A DNA stretch of 64,000 nucleotides from Glandiceps talaboti (GCF_964340395.1 NC_135559.1:5688001-5752000), one strand, 5' to 3'. Positions 48,209 to 62,639 are shown, counted from the stretch's first letter. Translations and numbers: made by a program. Notes: generated from the letters alone by a model not told the origin.

Positions 48209-48760
48209 GTGAGTAAAATCTGAGTGAAATCTGAGTGAAATGCGAATGAAATTTGAATGAAATCTGAATGAAATTTGAATGAAATCTGAGTGAAATCTGA
48301 GTGAAAGGTGAATGAAATGTGAATGAAATTTGAATGAAATTTGAATGAAATCTGAGTGAAATCTGAGTGAAATGTGAATGAAATTTGAGTGAAATGTGAA
48401 TGAAATCTGAGTGAAATGTGAATGAAATCTGAGTGAAATGTGAGTGAAATTTGAGTGAAATGTGAATGAAATCTGAATGAAATGTGAATGAAATCGGAGT
48501 GAAATGTGAATGAAATCGGAGTGAAATGTGAGTGAAATTTGAGTGAAATGTGAGTGAAATCTGAATGAAATGTGAGTGAAATGTGAATGAAATTTGAGTG
48601 AAATCTGAGTGAAATTTGAGTGAAGTCTGAGTGAAATGTGAGTGGAACCTGAGTGAAATTTGAGTAAAGTCTGAGTGAAATGTGAATGAAATCTGAGTGA
48701 AATCTGAGTGAAATGTGAGTGAAAACTTAGTGAAATTTGAGTGGAATCTGAATGAAATTG
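48209..48760. repeat. 11-bp minisatellite, about fifty units
   Basis: Units of the form GAGTGAAATCT or GAATGAAATGT repeat for 550 bases. No stop codon arises on the minus strand, so a 201-codon frame (FHSDFTQISLR-like) runs through it. The frame reflects the period and is not evidence of a gene. Confidence 0.95.
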
Positions 48761-49826
48761 ATATCACTTCATGCCTGGGTATTGTAATACAACACACAGA
48801 GACATTTGTTTGTGTAAGAGATATGAAACAGTCTGATGAATTATATCAACAATTAATTTGATAGCTATGTCATTATTTTATATATACAGAATGTACTTTA
48901 GGAGATTTATCCCTTTGTTACCAGGTTCTGAAACCTTTGCAAACTCATAGTCGATGGATTCTAGACTATTTTGACCAGGCAGAAGTCAACGTATAAATTT
49001 ACAATTCACAACTTGATATACTAGATTTTGTGTTTCTTGCATGTGCAAAAAATTTATCTAGTCACATAAATAGTTAGTCTTTTGACTTTTAATAGTGCTG
49101 TACTTTGATGAGGCACATTTTAATAATGGAGATTAAGGTAGGTATAATAAAAACTGAAGATACAGACATGGCTTTGTTCGTGTCCTATCATTTTATCAGT
49201 ACCCCCTCCCCTTCTTCAATTTTGCAAACATTACCCCTGCAGACAGTCATCAATGTATTTGAAATCAAATCCTTTGAGGATTAGGAAACCCAGCTAGGAA
49301 TATATTTTTTTTCAGGTCAGGGTCAGTTTGTGTTTACCTTTCTTTGTGTTCATGAAGCCAGTGAGAAAACAGTTGGTACTATGAACTATGGCGGCATAAT
49401 TAAAATAAACATTAGAGTAGTTCACTCAGTAGTCAATACTGTATGACTGGCATTGTTTAATGAACTATGGATGGCAGGGATTGCCCTTCAACACACCAAA
49501 GAAAAAAGACATTATTCCATAACAACTGAGATATACACTGTATACAGTGCATCTGTGAGAAATATTACTGTGCTATATGTATATGTATGTAGCCATAACT
49601 GGCATTAAGACAGACTATAGATTCCTTGAAGTCGAAGTGATATATTAGGACCTGCCCCCCCCCCCCCCCACACACACACACACACATACACACACACACA
49701 CACATACACTTACAAATTTGATGTCCACGGAAATAAACTATTGTGTTATGCAAGTAAAAACATTGTCATGAAAAAGATTTGGTGAAAAATCTAAGTGGAA
49801 CTGAAGTTTTTGTGTTCAAAATGTCA

Positions 49827-49875
<49 letters not shown>

Positions 49876-50956
49876 ATCAAGCTTGGGGTGAGGGTTCAAT
49901 AACAAGGATTGGAATATCCTGTGATTTCAAGAGAAATTTGTAATTGAGGACTTGTCAGTTCTACTTGTCAAAAATATTGAAAATATTCACTTGAAAATTT
50001 GTATAACATAATTAACTTGTCATGTTGTCTTAAAATGATATGTTAAATTTTACAGAAACTGTTGGCACTTCAAACCAGGTTGTGACGCAAAAAAACTCAT
50101 TTACTGTACATGTTGTATACTTAAATCATAAACAAGTAAATTAACATTCACAGCTTGCTTGTGAAGTGAAAAAAATTAATTTCCCCTATGAAAACTGTAG
50201 AAGTCATTGAACAACCACATTTCCTGTCAGGTATTTAAATTAAATTCTTGTGTAAACACTGAAAATGTCAAAACAGTTAAAATTTGACATCAGAAATATT
50301 GTTTGTATGTGTACTTGTCACAGGTTGTCATAGCAACACACTAGTGTCATGATGTTAGTATACTTAGCTGTCTCAACTCCAATAGTGTTGTCAGAGATGG
50401 TTTAGTAATTAAATAGTATCTGCAAATTCAATTTATACATGTGTATTTGTTGAAATTAGTGAATAACTTGGACCTTGTCATTAGTCACCTAGTTACTTTA
50501 GTATGTGGTGTATCATATTTATACTAAGATAACATATGTATGTATTGTGCTTTTATTAGCTCACATAGTGGCCGCGTAGCGGCTCAATGACTAGTACGCA
50601 TATGCGTCCTATGCAATTTTTTTTTTTTTTTTTTTTAGGGGGGGGGGGGGGTTACCCACGGATCCATTGTGGCACAATGACTATGCATGCACATTCTATA
50701 TACTAAGTGCATTCATTCATGCAGAGGATGCTATTATCATCATGAGACAGTCAGTCATAGTCTACCCTGCGTGAGCTTATGGGCTTTGCCTAGTTATGAT
50801 GTTATTTTATATATTAGATTATTGTACCTATGTGAAACTAAGGCAATTAGTGTTCAGTTATTTAATGGGTGTTGTTCAGATCAGGTTTTGTAGAAGGTGC
50901 CATCTTGAAATTGATATGATGTGGATTATGAAATAAAATGAAAAAAAGAAAAGAAT
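48761..50956. other. LRCH intron 1, middle part
   Basis: No exon is seen. It holds CA repeats at 49668-49708 and 49831-49866, a C run at 49655-49669, and a T run followed by a G run at 50619-50651. Confidence 0.5.
49655..49866. repeat. Poly-C and two (CA)n microsatellites
   Basis: C run followed by CACA/CATACA units to 49708, then a second CA block at 49831-49866. Confidence 0.95.
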
Positions 50957-51300
50957 GTAAGACCAGGGTCTTTACATGTACATGATATGATGGACATACA
51001 TATATATCGTAAACATTGTATTTATATTCTGTGCCATTTTTGGGGGTAAGACCAGGGTCATTACATGTACATGATATGATGGACATACATATATATCGTA
51101 AACATTGTATTTATATTCTGTGCCATTTTTGGGGGTAAGACCAGGGTCATTACATGTACATGATATGATATGATGGACATACATATATTGTAAACATTGT
51201 ATTTATATTCTGTGCATTTTTTTTGGTAAGACCAGGGTCATTACATGTACATGATATGATGGCCATACGTGTGTATTGTAAACATTGTATTTTATATCCT
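50957..51300. repeat. 89-bp minisatellite, about four units
   Basis: GTAAGACCAGGGTC recurs at 50957, 51046, 51135 and near 51226. Each unit has TACATGTACATGATATGATG and a TATTCTGTGCCATTTTTGG segment. Confidence 0.95.
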
Positions 51301-54300
51301 GTGTCTGACATTTTCCCACGAAGGGTTACATGTACATGTAAATCATATGACAGTTTTACCCTTTGTGTTATCTAGATATAAATTATAGTTTAAATATGGT
51401 TTCTGTTTTCACTGTCAAACAAATATGAGGTATAGGTTCTCTATTTCATGGTACACATAACTGCTGATATGGGGTATGGGTTCTCAATTTCATTGTATTA
51501 AAATGCCCATAATTTACCAGGACAAGTGATCATTGTGAGAAGTTCACATTCTGTTTTGCACTGTTTGAAATGGTTCACTTCATCTGCATTTTCAGCCAAA
51601 ATGCAATATTTAGTTAAACTTTAAAAGTGTGTACCAGATACTCATATTTTATTATATACTGTATGCACCAGAGATGACTTGCACTGGTGTGCACAGCATA
51701 CTAGTGGTATTTTCACTGCAGTGCAGTACTGAAAACATTATTGCATACCTACTTGCAAATGATATGCAAATGAGGACACAATTGTTCGCTGCACATGAAA
51801 TTGCGTGATCACGCTGTATGATTTTTATGAAAATTTGCCATTTCAGATAAACATATGTAATAATAACAGAACCCCATGCCACATGAGTTCCAGTATACTC
51901 AGGGGTATTTGTACCCATGCTTGCAGTGTTTTCTGCTGCACTTTGCTTGAAACGTAGGTAAAATACCAAGAGAAGTTGGATAAATTTTACCTACTCTGTA
52001 CCACCCTGTACAAAATACTGGTAGGTAACCTCAGTAAAATACCAAGAGAACTCAGAGAGATGATAATTCTGAGGCTAGCAACTCTATGCTGACATTTGTT
52101 TAAGATGTTCAAAATTTCTTATCGAGTGAGTAAGGTAAAAATAAATATGCATATTTCATAAAATTATTCAAATGCCAGAAATAAGTTACTATTTTGATCA
52201 TTCAGATATTCTCTACACAAGTAATTTATGTTGAGACATTTTATCATAATAAATATATGATTAATTATTAATAATTATTTCTGAATATTTGTAACATTTA
52301 TGACGCACTAGATGACAAAATTGTCTGGGAAAAAAATAGTATGCAAAATTGATGAATTGAAAATTATACAATGAATCCACCGACGTAATAAATGTAAGAT
52401 ATTACCAGCTGATGATCAGTGGGGGATATTTTTATACTTTTCTGCAGTGTCAGATAAAATTAGATAAAATGCTGGTTTGTAAACAAAATAGATGTTTTGT
52501 TTGTTAACAGTATGGATATTGCGGCATGTTTTAATTATTGAGTGGTTCCAAGGCTGTACCATAAATAGGCCACTTATGACGGTCAATCAACCCGAGACAT
52601 TCACAGAGTTTTGGAACATATTATTAATGGTTAAAAATGCATAATTTTGATAGTAAAATGTGACAGAAACAAAAACCAGATGCTGTTTTATATGGATTTT
52701 GATGAGTCATCAATTATTACTATTCAAGGAAGTTCTACATGTACGGTATATCGACATTAGTTTCATGGTTTCTATGGAGTGTTTTCAACTTGTAATGGCT
52801 GTCACGTTTATCATGTATCATCATTTATCATAACCAAATGTCCTCCCTAGTTTGCTCAAGATAAAACAAAATATTTTAGTTATGAATATTATGAAACCAG
52901 GGAGCTCTGTATTTTATGGTCAATATTAAAGTTGGTAAAGTCTCCATATATTCCTCACCAAAATTTAGACAGAATGTTTACAAGTTACATGAATGTCACT
53001 AGATTGCCACGTTTATAAAACCACCGGACATATGTGGTATGCCGATATTATAAGGAGTCAGAGCCAAGTAAACTATTCGGTCTGACTTTTCCCCACTATT
53101 CATATAGTCAACCTACATTTATATGATCAAGGTCTTACAATTGTCAATAACAAAATTAAACTTAACCTGTGAACATGTTCGGCATCTTTGATTTGTACAG
53201 TCCGTATGATTATCTGTGTAAATGAAATCAACATGACTGGAGACTTATTGATTTCATCTGTCATCAGGTGTCTGTGTAACAGATGTAGAATTACATGCTA
53301 TGTAGAAGTCTGCTCAAGGCCACTTCTGTAACTTAACCTCAGCACAAAGTGTTCTCTCGTCTCCACCAAAATTCTTTGATAAAAAAATTCCCAGTTTCAT
53401 ATAACTTTTAGGCATATTTTGACTCTATTTTAGATAAAAATCATAGAAACTATGTATATTTATCAATTTGTGCCACACATTTGATATATAGATTAATTTG
53501 CCCAAAATAAAAAAAAAAATTGACTTCATTTTTTTCACTTTAACAAAAATGGATATACGTGGTAGTGACAGGGTGAATCACACTGATGAGAATAGGCCGT
53601 TGAAGGTCGTGACCTGTGATGCATGAATAAAGTTGGAGCTATGTACATTTCATTGTTGTTACCAAATGTTTTTCCTCGACATGACAAATTAAAATGTCAT
53701 GATTACATTTTCCTATGTATGTTGAAAAAGAAACTGGGGTTGTTTTGTTGTATCTGGTATAAGAATGTGTAAATAAGAATTAATATATTTGAAATGTGTT
53801 GACTTGGTATGATTATTGTCCACCATTAACAGCTAGCATCTATAAATTTCTAGTCTAGTCCCTATAAGGTATCGTTACGATTTACACCTTCACATTGGGT
53901 TAGTTAGAGACCACTTTAGCATCCAGACTAATAACATTCCCAATTGTGCACAGCGGAAATGTGAACAGTTATTGTGGCTAGCACATTACTTTATTTGTAA
54001 AAGGGTGTGTACAGTAAGTATCTAAATTCTGTCAAAGTTCCCCAGTCATTTTATGACATTTTCCCCCTCAAATGTATGGTAGTATGGTACATGGGTCAAT
54101 ATTTTCACAAATTAGCTTCATTTTATTACCAGGGTTCTCCTTAACTTTAGTAATAAAAGGGAATTAGTGTTTACATGTAGCTGTAGTTTTGAGATAAACT
54201 GAAAGATCTCCATTGTCTGCACTCCTGTTTTAAAACCAAAATGATGTTTATGAGGTACATGTATGAAAATCTACATGTTAGTTTTATATTTCCTGCTACC

Positions 54301-57300
54301 AGTTTTTCCAAACTTGAACAAAACTGCTCTTTTTATCAAATCTGATAAGCTTTCAACCATAGAAATAATAACATAACATACACTACAACAATATTAAAAT
54401 ATGGTGAATAAATTGATACATTTTGTATTGTCTGTAAAATTGGGTTATCATTCAACTGTCGACGTTAGCCCTGAAGGCACAATGCATGTTGTATTACTGA
54501 ATTGATGGATGTCAACATGAATTGATAGATGTCATTTGTAGGGGAAGAACACTCCTTAAGGCTTTTTTCAAAGCTGACATAAATGGTGGTAATTCTGACA
54601 GTGTGATCAACTTTATTGCTCACTAGCTTTTAGTGGTTTTGTCAGCGGTTGTTGGCAAGGTCATCAAACATTTTGACCTCTATATCCTGACCCGAGTCAA
54701 ATAACACAACTTGACCAGCTTTATTTTTGTTTTCGTCGTCAGCAGGAATCATCAAAGATTTCAACCTGTTGTAGCCTACCACGTCAGATGACATTAACCC
54801 AGAGACTGGGGACAGGGCTATCTGGCAGATGACACTACCACAGTCACAGAGACTGGGCTATCTCATTCTGGCTTGAAAACGTCATTGGCCAATGAACCAG
54901 ATAGCCAAGTCTCTAGGCTAGATGACGCAGTCACTGTCTCAAATACACATTGGTTGTCAACTACAGTGTAAAGGTTGTCAGTTAACTGTCAAATACTCTT
55001 GTATAGGTGCACTCATTCATGATTACTGTTAAATTGGAACTAACTACAATGACTTTACCTATTATATGTGCTGTCACCACAACACAAATGCCACAACTAG
55101 CAATGCCCCTTTTGTAGGCCACTTCTAATTTTGTCAACATCTATGTTATATTTTAACATTTTAGTGATTTTCAATTTTATTTTGTTGTCCTGCAAATTTC
55201 TAATTTACATGATGTAACATTTAAAAACTAGAATTATCTTTGTGTCTCAAAATTATATCCACTGTTTTGCATTCTTGCAAATATGCAATGTTTTGTGTCG
55301 ACCATCAAATTCCTAGTAATGTAGCAAAATATTTCAAAATTGTTCAATTAACTATGTGCAACAAGTCCTTGTTTTATCCACCATTCTTTAAAATATGCTT
55401 ATGTTCAGCCAATACAATGGAGCAATAGTTAACGTTACTCGCTTATTTTATATGGAAATTTCAGCACCCAAACATTTCAACTGTGTATAAGTAATGTTTC
55501 CCATACTTCTACACTAGAATGTGAATGAATATTATAGACTTGTAAACTTTTATTGAATTGCATTGATATACGATTGTAATTCCCTCAGGGGATGAACAAA
55601 AGTAAAAGTGTTGTGTAAAGAAACAGAAAATATGACCTTGTTTAATTCATGTCAATGTGTACAAAATGTCAGTATTGTTGGTTTAGGTTTTTGTGTACAA
55701 AATGTTAAGTGTTGTTAGTTGACAATGTTAGTACACATTTTGGAGAGTATTATGATTACCACTTAGCCATACTTGATACAAAGCTAACAGACATATCTCC
55801 AAGTTTATCAAGTTTAGACCGAAAATGTTTTAAATTTGTTTTTATTTTTTAGAGAAGTAAAGAATGTTAATCATGACAGAAAGACAATGTTAAGAGGTAA
55901 TTTTGATGTCTGGGTTTTTTTATCACTTCTCTTTACACTGTAAAACTAAAGACTAAGTATATTGAAAAAAAAATCATACTGTATTGTAGACTGTAAGATA
56001 TGTCCTGTTGTTCAGTCCTATCATGGATGTCTTAGAGTCTCTCCTAATACATCCATGGGGTCTTATCAGATTTGTGAGAGTTGGTTGACAGTGTACTTTA
56101 GCATGAATATTGTATCTCACAGACTAAATTCATAGTAACTTTTTTTGCTAGAATTCACTGTCGATGACAAGCAAGGCAGGTCGGCATTACAAATAGAAAG
56201 CTGACAAGAGATTTAACTGTTGTCTGTACAGTCCATTAAAAGCCATCTTCAAGGTAGACACGGGATAATTGAAGGCATATAAACTGTGTCTTTGTTGTGT
56301 GTAGACGAGACTGAATGTCATCTCATTATTAGGCCAAAAAAAAAGAAAGAGTTGTTTCTGGTCAGTGCCCATCACTTAAATACCTTTGCGGCGGTCTTTT
56401 TTTTCATGTTTTTCCAACCCATGCAGTCTTCACATCAAGGGGGAAACACAAAAATAACCCTCCCACTTCAGTGACGACCACTGCAGAGCCAATCATGAGC
56501 AAGCAAATGACATCTGCCCCACATACACACTTGCTCTAAAGTACTAAATAAAAAGAACAGTAACTGTTATAAATAGTAGATTGAGTGACAGGTATATTGA
56601 GAATTAAAAAAAAAAGAAAAAGAAAAATTTGTGACGTCGCACTACTTTAGACAAAATGTCCTAACCCGAAACAAATATTTTTTTTGCCTTATTTTGTCCT
56701 CCATTGAAATCTGAAGGATATGGGCTGATTTAAATATGAAATGATATGCAAATTACATAGCCAAAAAACAAAGTGGACAACTGTTGATGGTAATATGACC
56801 TGGTTAGACAATAGAAATGATTGCGACCTTACAATGTATAGAAGGTCATTGGTAACATGTCTATTTAGATATACACTGGATCTAGTGGTATATTTATATA
56901 GAGGAGTTTTGTATCTTTCTTGAGCTCAAAACTAGAATTCCAAATAAAAGAATTTGAAAAATTTAATACATAGAATATCCTGTTAGTTACCTTTTATGCA
57001 AGCCATCAGTTTCATACGGATCTTTGAATTTCATGTTATAAAAAGAAAAAATTAATTTGATTTAAGCAGTTTTGTCAAAATATGCTTACAGAATACATTC
57101 CTATGATGCACATGACTAATTTTCTTTATGTAAAATCAATTTTAAATAATCAAATATATATATATATTTTGCTATCCCAACCCCACTCCAAATCCCAAAC
57201 ACTTGAATTGTCTTGTTAGTGTTATAGTTTGAACTCATAACAAATTAGTACTCATTTCTGTGCCAAATTATTCTAACTTGAAAAATATCAGATGTAAAAG

Positions 57301-57899
57301 TTGCACTAATGTTGACACACATACATGTGTACATGTATCCATGCCAGATATCCTTAGATATATCTACCTATTAACCATATGTTTTCATTTTATTACGTTA
57401 CATAAAAAAAACCCACCACTGGCACTATATAGACCACTCATCTAGATGACCTTCCGTAGTTTTCAAGTGAATGTACCTTTAAACCATTCAGTGGTCTGTA
57501 AATGTCCTCATATAATTAATACTTTTCAGGGCATCTGTCCAAAAATAACATTTTACGTCTGTTGTGTCTAGTCACACGATATGAAAAGAGGTAGGAGTTT
57601 GAGCTAAAAACATGGGTGTATTGTGTGCTATTGTGTGCTATTGTGGTGTCTTTTTACTACATAGTACATGTTGGCCATTTGCAATTCATCTAGCCATCAG
57701 TTTGGTAGTCTATTTAGCCAAGTGAACTGTTTTAGCTACAGTTTTCCATTTGTTTAAAACAAACCACCTAGGTTTTAAATGTGGTAGTCTAGATGAAGTA
57801 TTTAGCAAACTGTAGTCTTAGTGTGTGGGCCTTGGACTACTGCTAGTTCTGTGCCCTGGATTGCAGTATGTGTTGTATACATGTACATGTACAAACCAC
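51301..57899. other. LRCH intron 1, later part
   Basis: No exon is seen. Old inverted-repeat pieces lie at 53898-53929, 54795-54920 and 57431-57497. The rest is AT-rich DNA with many TACATGTA motifs. Confidence 0.45.
54795..54920. repeat. Inverted and direct repeats around AGAGACTGGGCTATCT
   Basis: AGAGACTGGGGACAGGGCTATCTGG and AGAGACTGGGCTATCT are near-direct copies, and AGATAGCCAAGTCTCT is their inverted mate. CAGAGACTTGGCTAT recurs at 61143-61206, so the motif is dispersed. Confidence 0.6.
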
Positions 57900-58075
57900 T
57901 CCCCTCCCCTCCCCTCCCCTACCCATCTACATGTACATGTCTAGATCACAGATCAGTTGTATCACATACATGTAAATGTAACTTTGTATAAACCTGGCAC
58001 TCCCTCCAACCAGGACAGTCGTATCACATACTACGTAGTACATAGACATAAATTCAACCCCCCCCCCCCCCCCCC

Positions 58076-58105
<30 letters not shown>
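57899..58105. repeat. (CCCCT)n, poly-C and poly-A tracts
   Basis: CCCCT units lie at 57900-57922, and C and A runs at 58058-58104. The GGGGTT-poor composition and lack of array length rule out a telomere. Confidence 0.85.
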
Positions 58106-58106
<1 letters not shown>

Positions 58107-60016
58107 AGGGCAGTCATATCACCCCCCACCCCCCCCCAACCAGGACAGCAATATTACACACATCACCCTTTCAACCAGGGCAGTCATATCACACTCACCC
58201 CTCCCAAAGAGGACAGTCATATCACACACTACATAGTACGTAGACGTAAATTCACCTCCCCTCCCAACCAGGGCAGTCATATCACATATTCATGTAGTTC
58301 GTACACATAAATTGTCATTTTGTGATTTATCACTAGATATTGTGTCATAATAAATGATATCAGGTCTTTAGGTCAACACATTTACCCATGTCATTAATCA
58401 TATCACTCATTCATTGATTACAATCGTTTATGAGTAAGACTCTCAAATATAGATTTCATTAAATAACATTTCATAACTCGCCAACTTTTCCAACAGTTAA
58501 AATTTGCCGAGATATTGCCAGCCAGTTTGTGGCGGATGGAAAAAAAAAATCTGTTTCTGTTAGTTTTTATTTTATATAAAATAATTCACAATTAAAAGAG
58601 ATCAATGTATATTTCCATTATTTGATATCTTTCCATTGTTTGAAGTGATGTAACAAAAAACAAACTAAGCAAAAAGTAACAATATTGAAAGTGACAACAT
58701 CTCATGCAATGCATCATGGGACAGAATAATCTATTATTGGTCTGTCCCCACCTGAGTTGATTCAAAAGCGATGCAAACTGAATTGATTCAGTTCAATTTG
58801 AAACTGATTTCTGTCCCCACAATTAAACTGAACAATGGATTTGAATTTTCAGACTGGTTTTCTTTTAGTGTGTGCGGGAACAAGAGAACCAATTTCGATT
58901 TGATTTCAAACTGATTTTAATATTCCACATGGAGACAAGAGTGATACAGGCCATAGAACCAAGAAGACAAGTTGCAAACTGATATAGCAGTCACAGCCAT
59001 CTATAGAACGGAGAAGACACTGCATACTGACATAACAGTGATAACTAGAATCCTTGGAATGTTGTATAACACTATATTACAATAAATAGACAACACATTC
59101 CTAGTTTTCTGTGACTGAAACTCTTTCCTGTTATGTTCCTAATCAAATAATCACCAACATCTGGTGTAGAAGTGTGACTTTATTATATCCAGGTATTTAG
59201 ACCAGGGTTAGGGAAACAGCCTTGGGGAGTTTAACAACATACTGAATGTCGGGGTAAGGGAAACATCCTTGGGGAGGTTAACAACACATTGAATGTCATA
59301 ATATATATGTAGCTATGACAAGGTTACTCTCTCTATACATCTGTTGTTATTGGCTTGACCTTCTGCATCCATGTGTGCAAAATATGATAAGAAAATTAAA
59401 AAAAAAATTATGAGAAGAATATGTACATCATTACATACTACTACTAGTACTACTGGGTTTGTAATGTGTGCTGTTTGATACTTCTGCATATATTGTAGTT
59501 GTTTGATGTGAAAGAAATTTATATTATTTTCGTGGTTGATTTTACTGAGATTATTAACCAGATTGTACTGATACTATTAGAAATAATTATGAATGGAGGA
59601 TGAATCATTATCCCCTTTGGACATACAACATTAAATTGCATGGAGATAACAGTCATGGTTGGTGATATGTGTATGTACTGTTTGTCTAGCTAGAGGCACA
59701 ATACATTACGGAATACTGACTGCTGGGACTGACTGTACCTGGCTGTCTTGTTTTCCCACCTTCCAAGCACTGTTCTGTTTGTTTTTTTATATATATAATA
59801 AGACATAATGAGATTGAATGGCATTCAGTCATGTTTTTTTGCAGTTGGGGTTGTGGCATAGGAGGGATTGGGGTGGGGGTGGGGGTTGGGAGTTGGAGGT
59901 GGAGTGGTAGAGGTGGATGGATGGGGTGTAAGGTATTGTTGCTGTAAGGGTATATGTTGGTCCATCTATTCCTCTGTAGAATATATCAGTGACGTGAAGA
60001 ATATGTACGTAGTATG
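58106..60016. other. LRCH intron 1, repeats of 'CCAGGGCAGTCATATCAC'
   Basis: CAGGRCAGTCATATCAC recurs about five times between 58012 and 58285, mixed with C runs. A 49-bp direct duplication (GGGAAACAGCCTTGGGGAG) lies at 59210-59300. G-rich GGGTGGGGGTGGGGG is at 59868-59885. No exon is seen. Confidence 0.5.
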
Positions 60017-60100
60017 GTCTGTAAGATGTGTTGCGTTGCCCAGACTGGAACGGGGTTGGCTGATGGTGAGGGTGTGGTGACACAACATACCTTACAGACT
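60017..60100. mobile_element. Short palindromic MITE, family C, in LRCH intron 1
   Basis: The ends GGTCTGTAAGATGTGTTGCG and CACAACATACCTTACAGACT are inverted repeats with few mismatches. The inner GGCTGATGGTGAGGGTG matches the other copies. Confidence 0.85.
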
Positions 60101-62093
60101 AATGTAATATAGCTCTGAAGTTGACTGGACAGAGTACACAAAATGTCAAGTTGTACAGTGTGATAGTTGAAATGTTGATGACTTGGCGTGCATATACAAA
60201 TGTACATATGTAGTGTAAAACATAAACTGTGCAAGTCAAGTTAACACTGTTTGTTGGGTCTGTTCTATAAGGACTTTGTCATCCCCCCTGTTAATTGCCA
60301 CCATCAAGCTACCAGATGTTTTAAAAATAAGTCAAACATGTAGAAAAAACAGTATCTGTTGGTCTGTTATAAGGACTTTCTCAGCCTTCAAAGTTGCCTC
60401 CACAAACAAGTGTAGTATATTGGCATACTGGATAAACACAGCTAGGCTATCCTTTGCCAGTAAAACAGCATGTGAGCTTGTCTGTCTGTGCTATATTGGA
60501 CTTGGGCAGTAAAAAGTTTATCATGATTTAGCAGTCTATCACCCCCAGGACATTATTACTATTAGTGAGGTGAAACTCATAAAGACATTAACAGTTTCAT
60601 GTGAATAAACAGGTATATCTACATTTGTAAACAATTTGTACTGTTCTAGAGTCAGAGTTTCCTTGAAAATGCATTTTAATTTTTAAAACGTTTGATTTGT
60701 GGAGGTCAGTGATGTTGCTGCTAATGACTGGTTCTGTCACAAATAGACACAAATTACAGTATTTTGACCACTAATGGGTCCATAAATGTCACCAAGGTTA
60801 CATTAACAATTCTATGAATGGAGAGAAAGTGAGCAGTCAAGCAAGAAATGATTTATCCTTTGAAGTACAGGATGGTGATAATGAATAAAACAATAACAAG
60901 AAACAGACATGCATGGAGAACCATCCGGTGTCTTTTTAGAAAGTACTTTCTCTCATAAACAATAGAAAATTCACATCTGTCCTTCATGGAGACAGGTACA
61001 TGTAACATTAGTTGGTAGCGTTTATGAGGGAAAGGTCTGCGGCTTATCTAGAAATAGGTGAACGCATTTTCTTGGTATAATTGAGTTTGTTGACATGTGT
61101 CATTTTGAGTATGTACCTATCCACTTTCCTATCAACAAGCCCAGAGACTTGGCCATCTGACTTGACATACTGACTTGACAGTATGTCCCAGAGACTTGGC
61201 TATTTCAGACTTGACATACTGACTTGACAGTTTGAGCAAATGATGTTTTCACACCAGATATCTAAGTGTTCTTAGCTACCTATCTGTTGAAATCAGTAGA
61301 AGTGTTGTCTTTGTAAATGTTGATGTAAACAGTGCATAAATGTCTTTGTACATAACTCAAACTAGGGTTAATATTGACAAAGTTCCCAACCAAAATTACA
61401 TGTCATTTTGTATCAGTGTTTTGTTAATGGTAGTAAGTAGGTAAAATCCACAAGAGTTCCCCTTGTCATTTTACTAGGGTTCCCCATTGAATTCAGGTAC
61501 AATGTATTGTAAACTATGTCAGTTTTACCAGATTTCCCTCTTCCTGTTACTGGAGTTCCCAGCCCTTAGCAAAAACTCTTTGTATCAATACAGAAAACTG
61601 TAAATTTGTAAATGTCTCCCCCCCCCACCTCCGTCATGTACATACATGTTAGTACATCCATTTTACAAAAATAAACTCAGTCAAGCCTGGTGTAGTAGCT
61701 TATGTAATATTACAACCTATCTGAATTACTGATAAAGCTCTCATATAATGTATATGTAATGATTGGCTGTACAGATAACAACCACTTCACAAAGGACAGT
61801 TCTTGTGTGTATAGTAGTCAGTTGATTGTTGAATGGATCAATGTAATTTGGTGTTTGCAAAGTCTAGCTATTGTACATGGATTTAGGTCTATGGATGGAT
61901 TAAAACTTAATATGTATCAACAGAATTAAAGGGTACTAATCTCTTATAGTGGTAACATTAGTTCAATAATGACTGTAGAGGTATTGTTAGATGTCTGATG
62001 ACAAATGTTTTTGTTTAAGGGAGATAAAATCTACCCCAGTTATTAGGGTGTCGTCGGTCCCCCCCCCCCCCCCCCCCCCCACCACAAATTATA
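60101..62093. other. LRCH intron 1, late part
   Basis: No exon is seen. A 56-bp direct duplication built on CTGACTTGACATACTGACTT lies at 61143-61235, and C runs at 61618-61626 and 62060-62080. Confidence 0.45.
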
Positions 62094-62357
62094 GTACATG
62101 GTTTGGAAAACTTTCCAAGTTATATCAGATTTCCCTCTGTTACCATGGTTCCCAGACCTTAGGAAACCCACTGGATATTCTTAGTTTTGACTGCATGTAG
62201 AAATGAGTTAGATTGTCAATAAGGTATATAATCCATGTACATGGTTTGGAAACCTTCGCAAATTATATCAGCTTTCCCTCCCCAGTTACCATGGTTCCCA
62301 GACCTTAGGAAAAACACAGGATATTCTTAGTTTTGACTGCATATAGAAATAAGTTAC
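62094..62357. repeat. Two direct repeats 143 bp apart
   Basis: GTACATGGTTTGGAAAACTT (62094) and GTACATGGTTTGGAAACCTT (62237) begin two units that also share CCATGGTTCCCAGACCTTAG and GGATATTCTTAGTTTTGACT. A weaker third unit is at about 61515-61580. Confidence 0.85.
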
Positions 62358-62639
62358 ATTTGTAGATTGTAAGATATACTGTTCAGTCAAAATTTCTCTT
62401 TACTGGATGCTGGTTGCTAGGTGTGACACTACACATGATATCGTACAGACTAGAGTTGAGTGTCTCCAGAATAATCAGGTACATTTGTATGCTGTGCAGG
62501 TGGTGTTGATATTTATTTAGACTCTTCATTAGGGATTGTTGTCAATGGCAACCATACAGACATGGCCTTTACAACCATGTAGTTGTCTTGAGTAGTATTC
62601 TTGAGTGGTCCAGTGAGTACAAAACGTGAATGGTTAGTT

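Noticed and set aside
48192-48797. 201-codon frame of FHSDFTQIS repeats
   Set aside because: It follows from an 11-bp repeat without stop codons and is not evidence of a gene.
57899-57922. Telomere-like CCCCT repeats
   Set aside because: Only four or five units, and the wrong unit for animal telomeres (CCCTAA).
57957-58310. 117-codon Pro/Lys-rich frame
   Set aside because: It is made of poly-C and poly-A tracts and CAGTCATATCAC repeats.
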